64,000 nt of DNA from Ottelia alismoides (GCA_037367405.1 JAZKJV010011401.1:310001-374000), one strand, 5' to 3'. Counted from the first letter of the stretch, positions 49,648 through 60,402 are shown. Numbers and translations: made by a program. Notes: generated by a model from the letters alone, not told the origin.

Positions 49648-49670
49648 AGAGTTGACCGGAGGTCAACTCT
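49648..49670. promoter_or_regulatory. Inverted pair of TTGACC (W-box type) motifs, 3' LTR of A
   Basis: AGAGTTGACC and GGTCAACTCT are perfect 10-bp arms around gga. TTGAC(C/T) is the WRKY-factor core. It ends 8 bases before the CACGTG palindrome. Confidence 0.7.
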
Positions 49671-49678
49671 TGCTGCCC

Positions 49679-49706
49679 CCTAGTTGGTCCACGTGGACCA
49701 ACTAGG
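49679..49706. promoter_or_regulatory. 28-bp perfect palindrome with G-box centre, 3' LTR of A
   Basis: Left arm CCTAGTTGGTCCAC, right arm its exact reverse complement. In the 5' LTR the arms read CCTGG.../...CCAGG, so both arms changed together. Confidence 0.85.
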
Positions 49707-50849
49707 AAAAAGTCTGGGGGAAAAGGCTTATAAATTCGATCAAAAATATGAGATGATTTTATTAATAGTTATAAAATAAAAAATGTTTATTATTTTATAG
49801 ATTATTTTATGATGATTTTATTTATTTTTATGAGGTATAAAATTATAAGTTACATTTTATACCCTTTATAGGTAAACATATCTATATATTTTAATACTTT
49901 ATTTTTTTATTTAATTTATTTATTTTTGTTTATTATTTTATATATTTATAAAATATTTTTATAATCTCAAATATATTTTTATTTTATTTTTCTGATGTAT
50001 TTTATACACTTAATAAAATAAAAGTATGAATTATATGTAGGTATATTTATAGGTATTATACCTATGTGTTATATACATGAGTTTTATTTTTGTATTTTCT
50101 TAAGGTTTTTATTCTGATTTTAATGTGTAAATATATTATAAGTAATATTTAAAAAATTATAAAAATATAAAATTATAAAAATAATGATAAATTAATAAAA
50201 TTAATATTTTAATATGTACGAGTATACAATCGGGGTCCAAAACTCAACTTTCAAACAGTAGCTCCGCCAAATGCAAAACCACTACCATTAAATAGCTTAT
50301 TATAAATTATATACGATTAAAGGTGAGTTTGATGCATTTGGAGTTTTTATTTGAGAGATACGGGTCTGGGAAATCGGGATTCTGGAATCTTATTCAGATC
50401 ATAACTTTTTATCCGTACATTATTTTTATGTGAAATCAATTTTGTATTTTTCTATATTTAATTATCTACAACTTTCATGTGCAAAGTTTCTTTATTAGAG
50501 GTATAAAAAGTGGAATGAAAAATAGGTCCCAAAATAAATAAAGAATGAATAAAAAAAGGTATTTTTATTGTATTTTGGCCCTTATCTCCCCCTACTTTAT
50601 TCCTTGTCGACCTAGTCATCGAGATGCCTAGGTCTTGAGGTTTCAGGTCATAAAATATTTACAATATTTTATTCTTTCTCTTTTCTTTTCTTTATTATAT
50701 AATTTTGGCTTTAAAAACAGTATTTTATACACAATTTACATACAAATGCATGGATGATAAAATGCATGATTTAACACTATTTTTGCGTATTTACTAGGGT
50801 TTTTAAGGCCAAAATGATAGAATAATGATGATGAAACATAGACTCATCA

Positions 50850-50865
50850 TCCCCCTATACTTGCC
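50850..50865 (-). other. Polypurine tract of element A
   Basis: On the minus strand, GGCAAGTATAGGGGGA lies directly before the 3' LTR. Confidence 0.85.
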
Positions 50866-52815
50866 TTTGTTAGTCCCTAGCAAACACTTATGAATAAGTG
50901 CAGAAAAAGAGAAACAAAGAAAAGAAAAAGAAGTGCGGACTAAATTTAATTATCAAACTTGTCTTCACAAAATCAAAGTTTGGAGCTCAAGTCGGACCTT
51001 TGGAATTTTAGTGCGGGCGGAACCTTAATGAGAATCGGATTTGAAATCCAACAGCCTCTGAGAATTCCAAAACTCCACTCAAGTATCCTCAATAGCCTGG
51101 TCAGAAATATTTCAACTCATACGCAAACCCTTACGACTATGAATCTGACTAGTACAGTGTAAGTGATGGTGGCTCTCCCCAACTAGAATAACAAAGAGAT
51201 TGACTTCTCCAGCATGACAACCCAATGATTCCCCAATCCAATGACTCCTTCCTCGAGGAGCGGGGTATTCCCTTCTAAGTTCAAGTGGCAACCAGCTCAA
51301 GAGGAGGGGGTGAAGAGAAGAATGGACGGTCGCCAGTGTAGCTACCTATCCTAGGATGCAAGACAAGTGTAGTCAAGTCATCCAGCTGTAGGCTCACATA
51401 ATTTGACTTTGATGCTCAAGCTTGCTTATTGACTTTATGACTTATGTACATTCCGACATGCATTTTATTTTTATTTACAGGCCTGTCCATTTTTTTGGAG
51501 GTTTTTTTTTGAAATACTATATACAACAGCATTTACATAAGGAGTTTTTCATCTTGAGCTAGTAGACTATCCCTCTTTGAAGTTTTATCGCAACCCACTC
51601 TATCCTGTCTTTAGAATTCCTCATCACTGGATGGGTTGGGGTGCACTTCCCTCCCTAGAGGAGGATAAGTGTTTCCACTTGTGTGCATCTCATACCGACA
51701 AATCCAACCCCCTCACCACTCCAACTGAGTTGAGCCATGTGAAAGGTGCAGGTGTCCAAGTTAGGTCATTATCAACAAGAGTCGTGTGTGTGCTCCGAAA
51801 TACTCTACTTAGGCAGTCAAGAATCCATTGAACCAAGTCTCGTGATCCTCAAAGATTTAAGTCAACTAAACCTGAAGTACATCAAACCCAGTTCCTATAA
51901 GGTTCCTGTTATTAGGTAGATTTTAAGGTCCAATCAAGCTCCAATCTCCGGATTTTACTTAGACTCGTTCAACTATCAAACTCCATCCGAAAAATGCGAA
52001 TGCTATGCAAATGATATGCAGAAAATATTTTTGTGATGCAATTTTCAAAGATTTTAAACGTTTTATGGATTTTTTTGAAAAGATGATGATGCATATGTAT
52101 TTTTTTGTATTTTTCAAAAATATTTTTCAAATGTTTTTGATATTTTTAATTTTACAAATGTTTTTGAAATTTTTGAAAACAAAGATTTTTGGCTAAAAAC
52201 TAGGTACAAATATTTACATGGGAGTGCTTTTTATATATACAAGAAATGGATTTTAAGAATTTACAAGGTAAGTAATCAATTTTATAAGTATGTATAAAGG
52301 ATTTTAGGGAGATGTTTAAATTCCTCAAACTTATTTGACATATGTTTTTCAAACAATTTTGAAAACTATAGTCCGAAATAATTTCTACACACAATTTTAC
52401 AAACATGTACACACATTTGAAAGTTATTTTGCAAAGGTTTTCAAAACAGTATAAATAGATTTTTCACATGTTTTTGCAACCATTTTTCAAACCATTTGCA
52501 AATTATTTTTCAAAAATTTTTATTTCACACAAAGAAAATAAATTTTTAAAACAAAGTATCTTACAAAGGTTGAAAACATGTAATAAAATATTTTCAAAAT
52601 AGTTTTCAAAAGATTTTCACAAAGATTTTCAAACTATTTTTCAAACATTTTGCAAAAAAAAACATTTTCACCTGATTTATTAATCAGTAAATATAAAAAG
52701 AATTTGAGGAATAATAGCATCTTTTTATTAAGGTTTTTAATGAACTTTAAAGAACTAATAGCCATATTTATTAGGAAAATATGAAAGTACGAGTTATGGC
52801 TAAAGTATATACGTA
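50866..52815 (-). other. Long untranslated 3' region of element A
   Basis: It matches 37,579-39,520 of C and (reversed) 62,461-64,000 of B. It holds a conserved 62-codon frame at 51,112-51,300 (minus; MSWLPLELRREYPAP, then WIGESLGCHAGEV). It also has the AT-rich 'ttttcaaa' run at 52,020-52,680. No known domain. Confidence 0.6.
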
Positions 52816-52819
52816 GTAT

Positions 52820-53420
52820 AAACGACCCCCTATACTTAGCTTGAGCTATGTCCTCATAGATCAGATAGAAAAGAGATGACGTAACTCGTACTAAGTATAG
52901 GAAAATCTAAAGAATAAATGAACGAAGAAACGAATGAGAAGTTGACCGTCCCCCCTATACTTAGGATCAAATAATCCTAAGTATAACAGACTGTATACAA
53001 AGCAAGGAGGGTCAAGGGTGGGAATGAACAGATCGTACTCAGATTGTCTCCTCCTATACTTAAGGTAAGATATCCCTAAGTATAGACAAAGAGGAGACAA
53101 TGGAGAGGATCGAAATAAATGAAAACTCGGGGTGCACACCCCCTATACTTAGGACCAAGTACGTCCTAAGTATAGAAGACTATCTACAAGAGGCGACACC
53201 TTTTTGATACAAAAAAATAGAAAAGGAAAAGAAGAAAAGAAGAAAAGAGATCAGAAGATGGACGAAGATAGAACGGATATACACATCACTCCCCCTATAC
53301 TTAAGGTAAAAGAAGGCCTAAGTATAGGCGACAGTAGGAGTAGTGAAACGGAATGACGACTGAACACTCGGCTCGCACATCCCCCTATACTTAGGATAAA
53401 GTACGTCCTAAGTAAGGCAA
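52820..53420 (-). repeat. Stem-loop plus polypurine array, element A
   Basis: Six modules at about 52,825, 52,950, 53,048, 53,139, 53,291 and 53,382. Each on the minus strand is a hairpin with arms built on ctatacttagg / cctaagtatag, followed by a run of G. Order and spacing match C and B. Confidence 0.9.
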
Positions 53421-54258
53421 ACACGAGAATGGGCGGATGAGCAAAATGGGAGAGAGACAGAGGTGAGCAACACGAATGTACGATAGGATGGATGTACAGA
53501 GGGTCAAGAAGGTCGAAAGCAAACCTTCTTGCGGGACCGCTGAGGAGAAGATCTGGTGTGGTGCAGGTCGACATCGGGTCCATAGTGGACGGGAGCCGAT
53601 CAGGGTCGACAGAGTGTAGATCCTCATGGGCCCTAGGGTGTGAAGGAACTGACGGATGAGTGACAAAATTATGACTAGGTCCGGCCTTGGGAGTCTCGCT
53701 GATATCGAAGTGAAAAAGGACAAACTCATCATCATCGGAAGTAGTGTAATTGGAGTCATCCTGCGAGGTGTCGTCCAGGTCAAAACCAAAAGGAACGAAC
53801 TCATTAGTAGAATTAGTCGAACTTTGTTCGTCCTCTATAATCTCAACCGGATCATCTTTTTCATCAAAAGGCCTGAATTCTCGAATAAAAGCAATCAGAT
53901 CAAATTCGGCCTTTGGCTCATCTGAATCTAAATGAACAGGAGCGGACCCATCGGTGAAAGTAGTCGAAACATGTCCATCCTGTCTGGTCTCTAAATCTAC
54001 CCTCCGCTCAATGGTATCAATCGTATAAATCCCGCAGATGTTATCAACACATCGCCAAGTCCCAGAAGAAGGAACTCTGAGGTCCATTCTTTCCGAGTCT
54101 TCCTCAACAGGGAGGAATTCTCGGGTCTCAACGGAATCCAATAAGCAGCAAAGTTCTCTGATAGTATCATCAAGGTCATGGTCCTCAGGGTCAACCAAGA
54201 TAGGTGTGGTCACATTAGGTGTAGGTCCCTGGTCGGTAGTAGGTGCGGTGATCAACAC
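53251..54258 (-). CDS. Acidic C-terminal part of element A polyprotein
   Basis: A 335-residue open frame, in the same frame as the protease and separated from it by one TGA (54,292-54,294). Conserved features shared with B are ILVDPEDHDLDDTIREL, WRCVDNICGIYTIDTIERR, REFRPFDEKDD, VEIIEDEQSS, then DDEFVLFHFDISETP and PSVPSHPR. The first two thirds are strongly acidic. The last about 90 residues read through the stem-loop array and are hydrophobic by chance; the end of the real protein is probably near 53,520, where B has its stop. No known family; position would correspond to pol, but no RT, RNase H or integrase motif is present. Confidence 0.65.
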   Translation of the reverse strand: MLITAPTTDQGPTPNVTTPILVDPEDHDLDDTIRELCCLLDSVETREFLPVEEDSERMDLRVPSSGTWRCVDNICGIYTIDTIERRVDLETRQDGHVSTTFTDGSAPVHLDSDEPKAEFDLIAFIREFRPFDEKDDPVEIIEDEQSSTNSTNEFVPFGFDLDDTSQDDSNYTTSDDDEFVLFHFDISETPKAGPSHNFVTHPSVPSHPRAHEDLHSVDPDRLPSTMDPMSTCTTPDLLLSGPARRFAFDLLDPLYIHPIVHSCCSPLSLSHFAHPPILVFALLRTYFILSIGGCASRVFSRHSVSLLLLSPILRPSFTLSIGGVMCISVLSSSIF

Positions 54259-54291
54259 TTCGCTCTCGTCAGCAGGACAGAAGCAAATCTC

Positions 54292-54816
54292 TCATGATCC
54301 ATAATCAATAACGACCCCCGCAGAAGCGAGAAATGGTCGTCCCAGGATGATTGGAGAGTGATCCCCAATGGAGGTCTCCATGGACAAAACGATAAAATCA
54401 TTGTACTTCGTGCACTGAATCGAAATGACAGCATTTTCAAGAATACCCTTCGACCTCTTGATTGATCCATCAGCAAACTGAACGATCATCCTGGTCTTCT
54501 TGAGAGGCCCTAGGTGAAGAGACTGTACCGGTGAGAAGGATATGATGCTAATCGAAGCACCGCCGTCTAGGAGAGTGTGATCACATGTATGGTCAGAGAT
54601 GGTGCAGCTAATGAAAGGTGTGGCAGTGTTCTTCTTTCGAGGAATGGGACGGTGTGTGATGGCATGGGTAGTGGCCATGGTCAAGATATGATGCTCAGAT
54701 ATGCTCCTCCGCTTTCTCTTCTTGGGAAGAGGAGCAGATAAATCGGTCATGGCCTGTTGAAGTGGGGCACGGATGATCTCATGAATAGTAGTCACCACTT
54801 CTTGTTCAGTCAACAT
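54292..54816 (-). CDS. Retropepsin-like aspartic protease, element A
   Basis: A basic stretch (LPKKRKRRSISEHH) is followed by CDHTLLDGGASISIISFS, the active-site region of a retroviral-type aspartic protease (D-x-G-A/S, here DGGAS). QFADGSIKR and the C-terminal IILGRPFLASAGVVIDY follow, the hydrophobic-hydrophobic-G core typical of these enzymes. It would cleave the element's own polyprotein and work as a dimer. The frame is offset from the gag-like part by a one-base difference in an A run (54,817-54,830) and ends at a TGA where B reads Gly in SGEIRF. So the ancestral gene was one polyprotein; this copy carries two lesions. Confidence 0.8.
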   Translation of the reverse strand: MLTEQEVVTTIHEIIRAPLQQAMTDLSAPLPKKRKRRSISEHHILTMATTHAITHRPIPRKKNTATPFISCTISDHTCDHTLLDGGASISIISFSPVQSLHLGPLKKTRMIVQFADGSIKRSKGILENAVISIQCTKYNDFIVLSMETSIGDHSPIILGRPFLASAGVVIDYGS

Positions 54817-55493
54817 TTTTTAAATTTTTGGACCTCCTCCATACAAGGGAGAAGGTCAGAATCATCATATACACGAGGCATGCCAAGAGCAGTCTGTACA
54901 GCAGCATTCTTGGGGTCAAAGGTGGGACTAAGTGTGAATGAATGTGTGGTCAAAGGATCTGGCAAATGGGCGCTCTCCTCACAGTCTGACTCGATCATGT
55001 GTCTCCCTAACTCTTTTTGTAAATTTAAAATTTTCTCATTTTTTTGTATTTTGGGCAATTGTAAGCCCTTATGATAACCCTCAAATGAATCCTCATTCTC
55101 ATAGAATGGAGCTACAGTCTGTATCTTATTTTCACTAAATATTTCACTCATCCTCGAGTTCATATGCTCCATCATCTGATTCAAGGTCTCAAGTTTGGAT
55201 ACCATGAGAGGTGACTCCAAAATCTCAAGATCGGGTGTGTCGAATGTGGCTGGTGGGTGTGGATAAAAATCACATTCCGGATCAGGATACTCAAGGAAGA
55301 GAAGGTCATCGAAATGTGTAGAAGATGGTGGTGGAAATGACTGGTGAAGGTCAAAGTCCGAATCCTGAAATAGTGGGTCGGTCGGATATGTACAAAAATC
55401 AGGAGCAAAGTCCTCTTGGAAAAAGTGAGGTGGACCAACTGGAGTGAATGAGGGATCCGCAAAGTCCGGATAAGATACGCTCCAGGGGTCCAT
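54810..55493 (-). CDS. gag-like N-terminal part of element A polyprotein
   Basis: The start MDPWSVSYPDFADPS at 55,493 is chosen because element B begins in the same way and its upstream frame is not conserved. About 227 residues. First comes a Pro/Asp/Phe-rich half (PVGPPHFFQEDFAPDF). A helical, possibly coiled segment follows (LETLNQMMEHMNSRMSEIF), then PKIQKNEKILNLQKE, SDCEESAHLPDPLT and GMPRVY...DLLPCMEEVQKFKK. No CCHC knuckle. The role as a structural protein is inferred from its place at the 5' end of the coding region. The reading stops at TGA (54,810) after the A run; in B the frame continues straight into the protease. Confidence 0.65.
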   Translation of the reverse strand: MDPWSVSYPDFADPSFTPVGPPHFFQEDFAPDFCTYPTDPLFQDSDFDLHQSFPPPSSTHFDDLLFLEYPDPECDFYPHPPATFDTPDLEILESPLMVSKLETLNQMMEHMNSRMSEIFSENKIQTVAPFYENEDSFEGYHKGLQLPKIQKNEKILNLQKELGRHMIESDCEESAHLPDPLTTHSFTLSPTFDPKNAAVQTALGMPRVYDDSDLLPCMEEVQKFKKC

Positions 55494-56720
55494 CTGAAAA
55501 ACAAAAGGAAACGATCGGGAGAGCACAAAGGTCAAGTCAAGAGAGGGAAGAAGAAGGCGCAAAATACGCAGGGATGATCTAGAATGTACACAAAACAATC
55601 ATAAGCAAACACACACAAAACAAACCCTCAATTCACCTACTCCACTCGGTATAGACCGAAAATTCGATCTTTTTATCTTGTCTATTTTAGAGTTAGGTGA
55701 GAAGTCAAGAAGTTACGCAAACACTTAGGGGGCTGAAATGGGATTTGGACACTAACCTTAGTGTGTGCGCGAGCAATGTAAAACGAAGACAATGAGGGGA
55801 TCACTCGCCCCAAGACAATTTTCCCTTTTTAGTCGATTTTAGGGTCGAGTAATGTTAGCAGTCCCAATTTTATTTATTATCACTTTTTTTGGATTTGTAG
55901 TGAGAAATGCACGACCTAACAAGGAGTCGATTCTTTTAAGCACCTAGGTGATCAAAATCAGAGGTAGAAGCGGAAAAGCAATGCAAGCGGCAAACGATGA
56001 TGGATGCTAAAGTGTAAATGCTCACCTTACCTCCAGCACTCTACATGCAAGGATGCTCAGCAGAATTGAAACCTATCTATATGCAAATGCAACCGATGAA
56101 ATCGCCTTAGGGTGAGAAGCTGCTATTAGCGTGAAGAACGTTTTCAGAATTTGACTAGATCCAAAACGAGACTATAGGAGCATGCAATGGTGATTATTGT
56201 GTTTGGACCTAATACTATCAACAAGCAACTCCTACAGCTAAGGGTTGTATCACACAAAAGAAATAAAATCAAAATCGAGAAACAAAATAAAAAATGCGAT
56301 GAAAAACCGACAAAAACGTGGTGAGCCCCCAAGTGTACAAGCACTTGAAAATTAGGCCCGAATGTCCAAGTATCCTGAGTAACTGTATTATTACAATTAT
56401 AGGTCTCTCACTCACTTAAAATTACAATATAAATACAAGAAAAGAAATGCAACAACTAAGGTGGAGCTCGGTCTTCAAAAATTCCTCTAAGTCTCCCTCG
56501 ATGTAAGGCGAGCAGAGTCGACTTCACGTGGGTGCACAGGCGCCTAGGGTGAAGCGCCTCCCTCGATCCACGGTTCCTCGCACAAAGTAAACCAGAGAAA
56601 AGGTTAGACAGCTCAACAGATATATCACAAATAAGGAAAATAAAAAGAGCGGAAATAAAAACCGTGAAATAGACAAACAATCACAATCACAAACAAAAAG
56701 CCGAACTACACACTATTGCT
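55494..56720 (-). other. Leader of element A
   Basis: Untranslated sequence of 1.2 kb between primer site and gag-like start, matching B's leader. On the minus strand a conserved GGTAAGGTGAGC (56,019-56,030) looks like a splice donor. Confidence 0.6.
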
Positions 56721-56737
56721 CCCTGGCAACGGCGCCA
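56721..56737 (-). other. Primer binding site (tRNA-Asp type), element A
   Basis: The minus strand reads TGGCGCCGTTGCCAGGG, one mismatch to the complement of the plant tRNA-Asp 3' end, two bases from the LTR. Confidence 0.9.
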
Positions 56738-56739
56738 TT

Positions 56740-59700
56740 TGTTTAACCCAAAAATCGTCGGTCTAAATATGTCTCACATAAGGCGGAGACAAAGTCGCTG
56801 TGGCGACCGCACGAAATCTGGTTAAAACAACAATTAACCCACAACAGATAAATCAAGCAATGAAAGTAAATGTGCGGAGTTAAAATTTATTATAACTCTA
56901 CAACAAAGATGTGTATAGGTGCAAATATGTGTAGAGGTCGAACACAAGAAGCAGACATGAAGAATGGGGCAGTGATGCACAAAATGTGTGACTGTGATCA
57001 ATGTCTATCTATGCTATTTTTTGTGGGTTTTTTATTTTATATTTTATTATTATTATTTTTAATTTTTATTTATTTTTAATTTTATATTTTTATATTTTGA
57101 TTTTTAATTTACTGATTTTGTATTTTCTTTTTATATTATATATTTTTGTATTTTCTTTTTCAATTATAGAAATATATATAATGGTAAGAAAGAGGAGGAT
57201 AATGTATTTATAAAAATAAGTAAAAATAAGAAAAAATCAGGAAATAAAATGTTTTTGGTCTTTTTATAATTTTATAATGTTTTTGTGATTTTTATAGATT
57301 TTTCCTAATTTTTTGGTATTTTTAATGTTAAAAATACTATAAAACAGTGAAATAACTTGCTAGCCGAAATTAAAATGAGGATGAAATATAGAAATAAGAG
57401 TCCAAAATTCCTCAAATTAATTTTAAATTAAAGATAACAAAAGAAAGAAAATTCAGGAAAAAAACATAATTTTTAGATTTTTATGAATTTTATACATTTT
57501 TATGAAGGTTTTTAGAGGTTTATAATTTTTAGGGGTTTTCTTTTGTATTTTTTAATGATTTTTGGATTGAAGTTAAAAGACACTATAAGAAACAAAATAT
57601 ATTTTTCTAGGAATTTTGAGGTGTTTTTATAATTTTTATGGATTTTATAATGCAATCAGTAGAGAAAATGCATGTTTTTGAATTTTTATAAATATTAAAA
57701 TGCAATAAAAATGTAAAATAAAAATATGACGTGAAACTAGAATGCAATAGGAGTCTACGGTGATTTTTTGTGATTGTAGTAATTTATACATGCATGCAAT
57801 AAAATACAAGAAACATAAAGAAACTACACACAAGCAAGGGGTATTTTTGTAATTAGAAAGAAACTCAGGGCCACTGATGCAATTTTCTCACAAAATAAAC
57901 AACTTAATAAAAATGTTGCAGGATCAAATGCTAAACCAAAAACCCGTAAGGGCTTCGTAGCAAAAATCACCAGGCCCACGTGCGTGCGCACGCGCCTAAT
58001 GAGGACCTAAAGGTAATAACCCAAACCTCGGGGGTCCAAACGCAAATATTACACAACATTTAAAACTGTCGCTGAAGGTTTAAGTATTACGTATTAAATA
58101 CAAAAAGGGGTCGGGTTTAGTGTGCAAAATTCCCAAACCTGCAGATCAGACGGTGGGGTCGTTCCCACTTAAACACGTGCCAACGCCTCCTCACGCGATT
58201 ATGCTTCGCGATCCAACGGCTGCGATTAGATTGGCAATGACGATCAGGTAGCTTTGGATGCGAAGATCGGACGGCTGAGACGAGATCTGGAGAGGGCCCT
58301 TGATCCAATGGTAGATGGCCGCGGAGGAAGAATGGGGAGGAACTCGCTGAGGCGAGGTTCCTCCGGCTCAATCGTGTGTCTCCGGCATCTTTGCTACTTA
58401 CAAAATGGGCCCTTGAGCTCCTGCGAAGGTCCTCAATCCACCTGGGGGCGCAAAAAGGGCGGAGGAGCACCATGGAGCCTCCGCAACGTCGGAGAGGCAG
58501 AGATGTCCAGGTACCTTCGGCGAGAGACCAAAAATGCTCCCCAGGCGTCATTGTCGTTCTCGAACCCGCAGAAATTGTCAATAGGGTCGTGGGCAAATTG
58601 CTACAACCCTCCGATGGGCGGGTAGTGGTGGAGAAGGCGGATACCGAGCTCGCCGGAGCTCTCTCTGCCGAGGTGATGGCGATGGTGAACTAATGGGTAT
58701 GAATCGAGATCGAAGGGGATGGATCTATTCCTAGGGCTACGACATATAATAATTGCAAGAAAATGAAAGAAAATGTAGGTACCTCATCGGTGAACGGGAA
58801 GCAACACCTCCACGGTGAAGGCTCGTCGGAGATAGATGGAGACACGCCAAAGACCGGCCTTGCACCGCCTCGATCGGCTGGAGGTGGTGTTGTCACCACC
58901 ACCGGTCCGGAGCGTGAAAGAAGAGGGGCAAAATGGGGTCAAAGGATTTTCAAGGAGGATGGGAAGTGACGGGTGCGGTTTTGAAAGAAGGTCTGGGTGG
59001 CTCCAAGAACGATGTGTGGCAGGCGCTGTAATGATCCAAAGACCGAGATAACGCAAGGGCGTGTATCACGGATCTACAAGGATTAAAAGTCACGAAGATT
59101 GCATCGTAAAAAGGGGAACATATTAGCCTCAAAAAATCCACAAAAATAGGTCAAAATCATGGTCTGACACAGCCCAGACGTTGGGCAGAGAGCTGACCAG
59201 AGGTCAACTCTTGCTGCCCCCTGGTTGGTCCACGTGGACCAACCAGGAAAAAGTCTGGGGAAAAAGGCTTATAAGTTCGATTAAAAATAAGAGATGATTT
59301 TATTAATTTTTAGTTATAAAATAAAAAATGTTTCTTATTTTGTAAATTATTTTATGGTGATTTTTATTTGTTTTTATGAGGTATAAAATTATAAGTTACC
59401 TTTTATACCCTTTATATGTATACATATCTATATATTTTAATACTTTATTTTTATTTTGTATATTTAATTTATTTATTTTTGTTTATTATTTTATATATTT
59501 ATAAAATATTTTTATATACTTAATTATATTTTTATTTTATTTTTTTGATGTATTTTATACACTTAATAAAATAAAAGTATGAATTATATGTAGGTATATT
59601 TATAGGTATTATACATATGTGTTATATACATGAGTTTTATTTTTGTATTTTCTTAAGGTTTTTGTTCTGATTTCAATGTGAAAATATATTATAAGTAATA

Positions 59701-60402
59701 TTTACAAAATTATAAATTTATAAAATTATAAAAATAATGAATAAATAATAAAATTAATATTTTAATCTGTACAAGTATCTAATCGGGGTCCAAAACTCAA
59801 CTTTCAAACCGTAGCTCCGCCAAATGTGAAACCACTGCCATTAAATAGCTTATTTTAAATTATATACGATTAAAGGTGACTTTGGTGTGTTTGGAGTTTT
59901 TATTTGAGAGATACAGGTCTGGGAAATTGAGATTTTGGAATCTTATTCAGATCATAACGTTTTATCTGTACATTATTTTTATGTAAAATAAATTTTGTAT
60001 TTTTCTATATTTAATTATCTACAACTTTCATGTACAAAGTTTCTTTATTATAGGTATAAAAAGTGGAACCAAAAATAGGTCCCAAAATGAATAAAGAATG
60101 AATAAAATAAAAGGTATTATTATTGTATTTTGGCCCTTATCTCCCCTACTTTATTCCTTGTCGACCTAGTCATCGAGATGCCCAGGTCTCGGGGTTTCGG
60201 GTCATAAAATATTTACAATATTTTATTCTTTTTCTTTTCTTTCCTTTATTCTATAATTTTGGCTTTAAAAATAGTATTTTATACACTATTTACATACAAA
60301 TGCATGGATGATAAAATGCATGATTTAACAACATTTTCGCGTATTTACTAGGTTTTTAAGGCCAAAATGATAGAATAAAGATGATGAAATGTACATTCAT
60401 CA
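56740..60402 (-). mobile_element. 5' LTR of element A, 3,663 bp
   Basis: The ends are TGTTTAACCC ... CATTCATCA. Collinear with the 3' LTR. Landmarks: a palindromic 'gcgtgcgcacgc' near 57,983 next to a CACGTG, a GC-rich centre (58,130-59,210), the 28-bp palindrome at 59,220-59,247 and the hairpin near 60,164. Confidence 0.95.
59220..59247. promoter_or_regulatory. 28-bp perfect palindrome with G-box centre, 5' LTR of A
   Basis: Same arms as in LTRs B and C (CCTGGTTGGTCCAC and reverse complement). An imperfect TTGAC pair (gagctgacc / ggtcaactc) lies at 59,189-59,210. Confidence 0.85.

Larger units (their letters stand above)
47191..50849 (-). mobile_element. 3' LTR of element A, 3,659 bp
   Basis: The ends are TGTTTAACCC ... 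GACTCATCA. Contents follow the family plan. The TTGAC pair lies at 49,648-49,670, the 28-bp palindrome at 49,679-49,706 and the early hairpin near 50,608. Confidence 0.95.
47191..60402 (-). mobile_element. Element A, complete (minus), 13.2 kb
   Basis: A full element: 5' LTR 56,740-60,402, primer site 56,721-56,737, leader, gag-like, protease and acidic coding parts (55,493 down to about 53,250), stem-loop array, long 3' region, polypurine tract 50,850-50,865 and 3' LTR 47,191-50,849. It is flanked by atatg on both sides. The internal region is only 5,890 bp and has no reverse transcriptase, RNase H or integrase. The two LTRs differ at a noticeable share of positions (several per 100 by eye), so the insertion is not recent. 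Confidence 0.95.

Noticed and set aside
52820..53420. CRISPR-like array
   Set aside because: The repeats are palindromic, vary in sequence, have long irregular spacers and recur in each copy of a eukaryotic retrotransposon.
53251..53518. Hydrophobic C-terminal tail of the acidic frame as a membrane or env-like domain
   Set aside because: This part is a read-through of the hairpin array and its spacers. In B the frame stops earlier, and the repeated SIGG-type words are just the translated hairpin modules.
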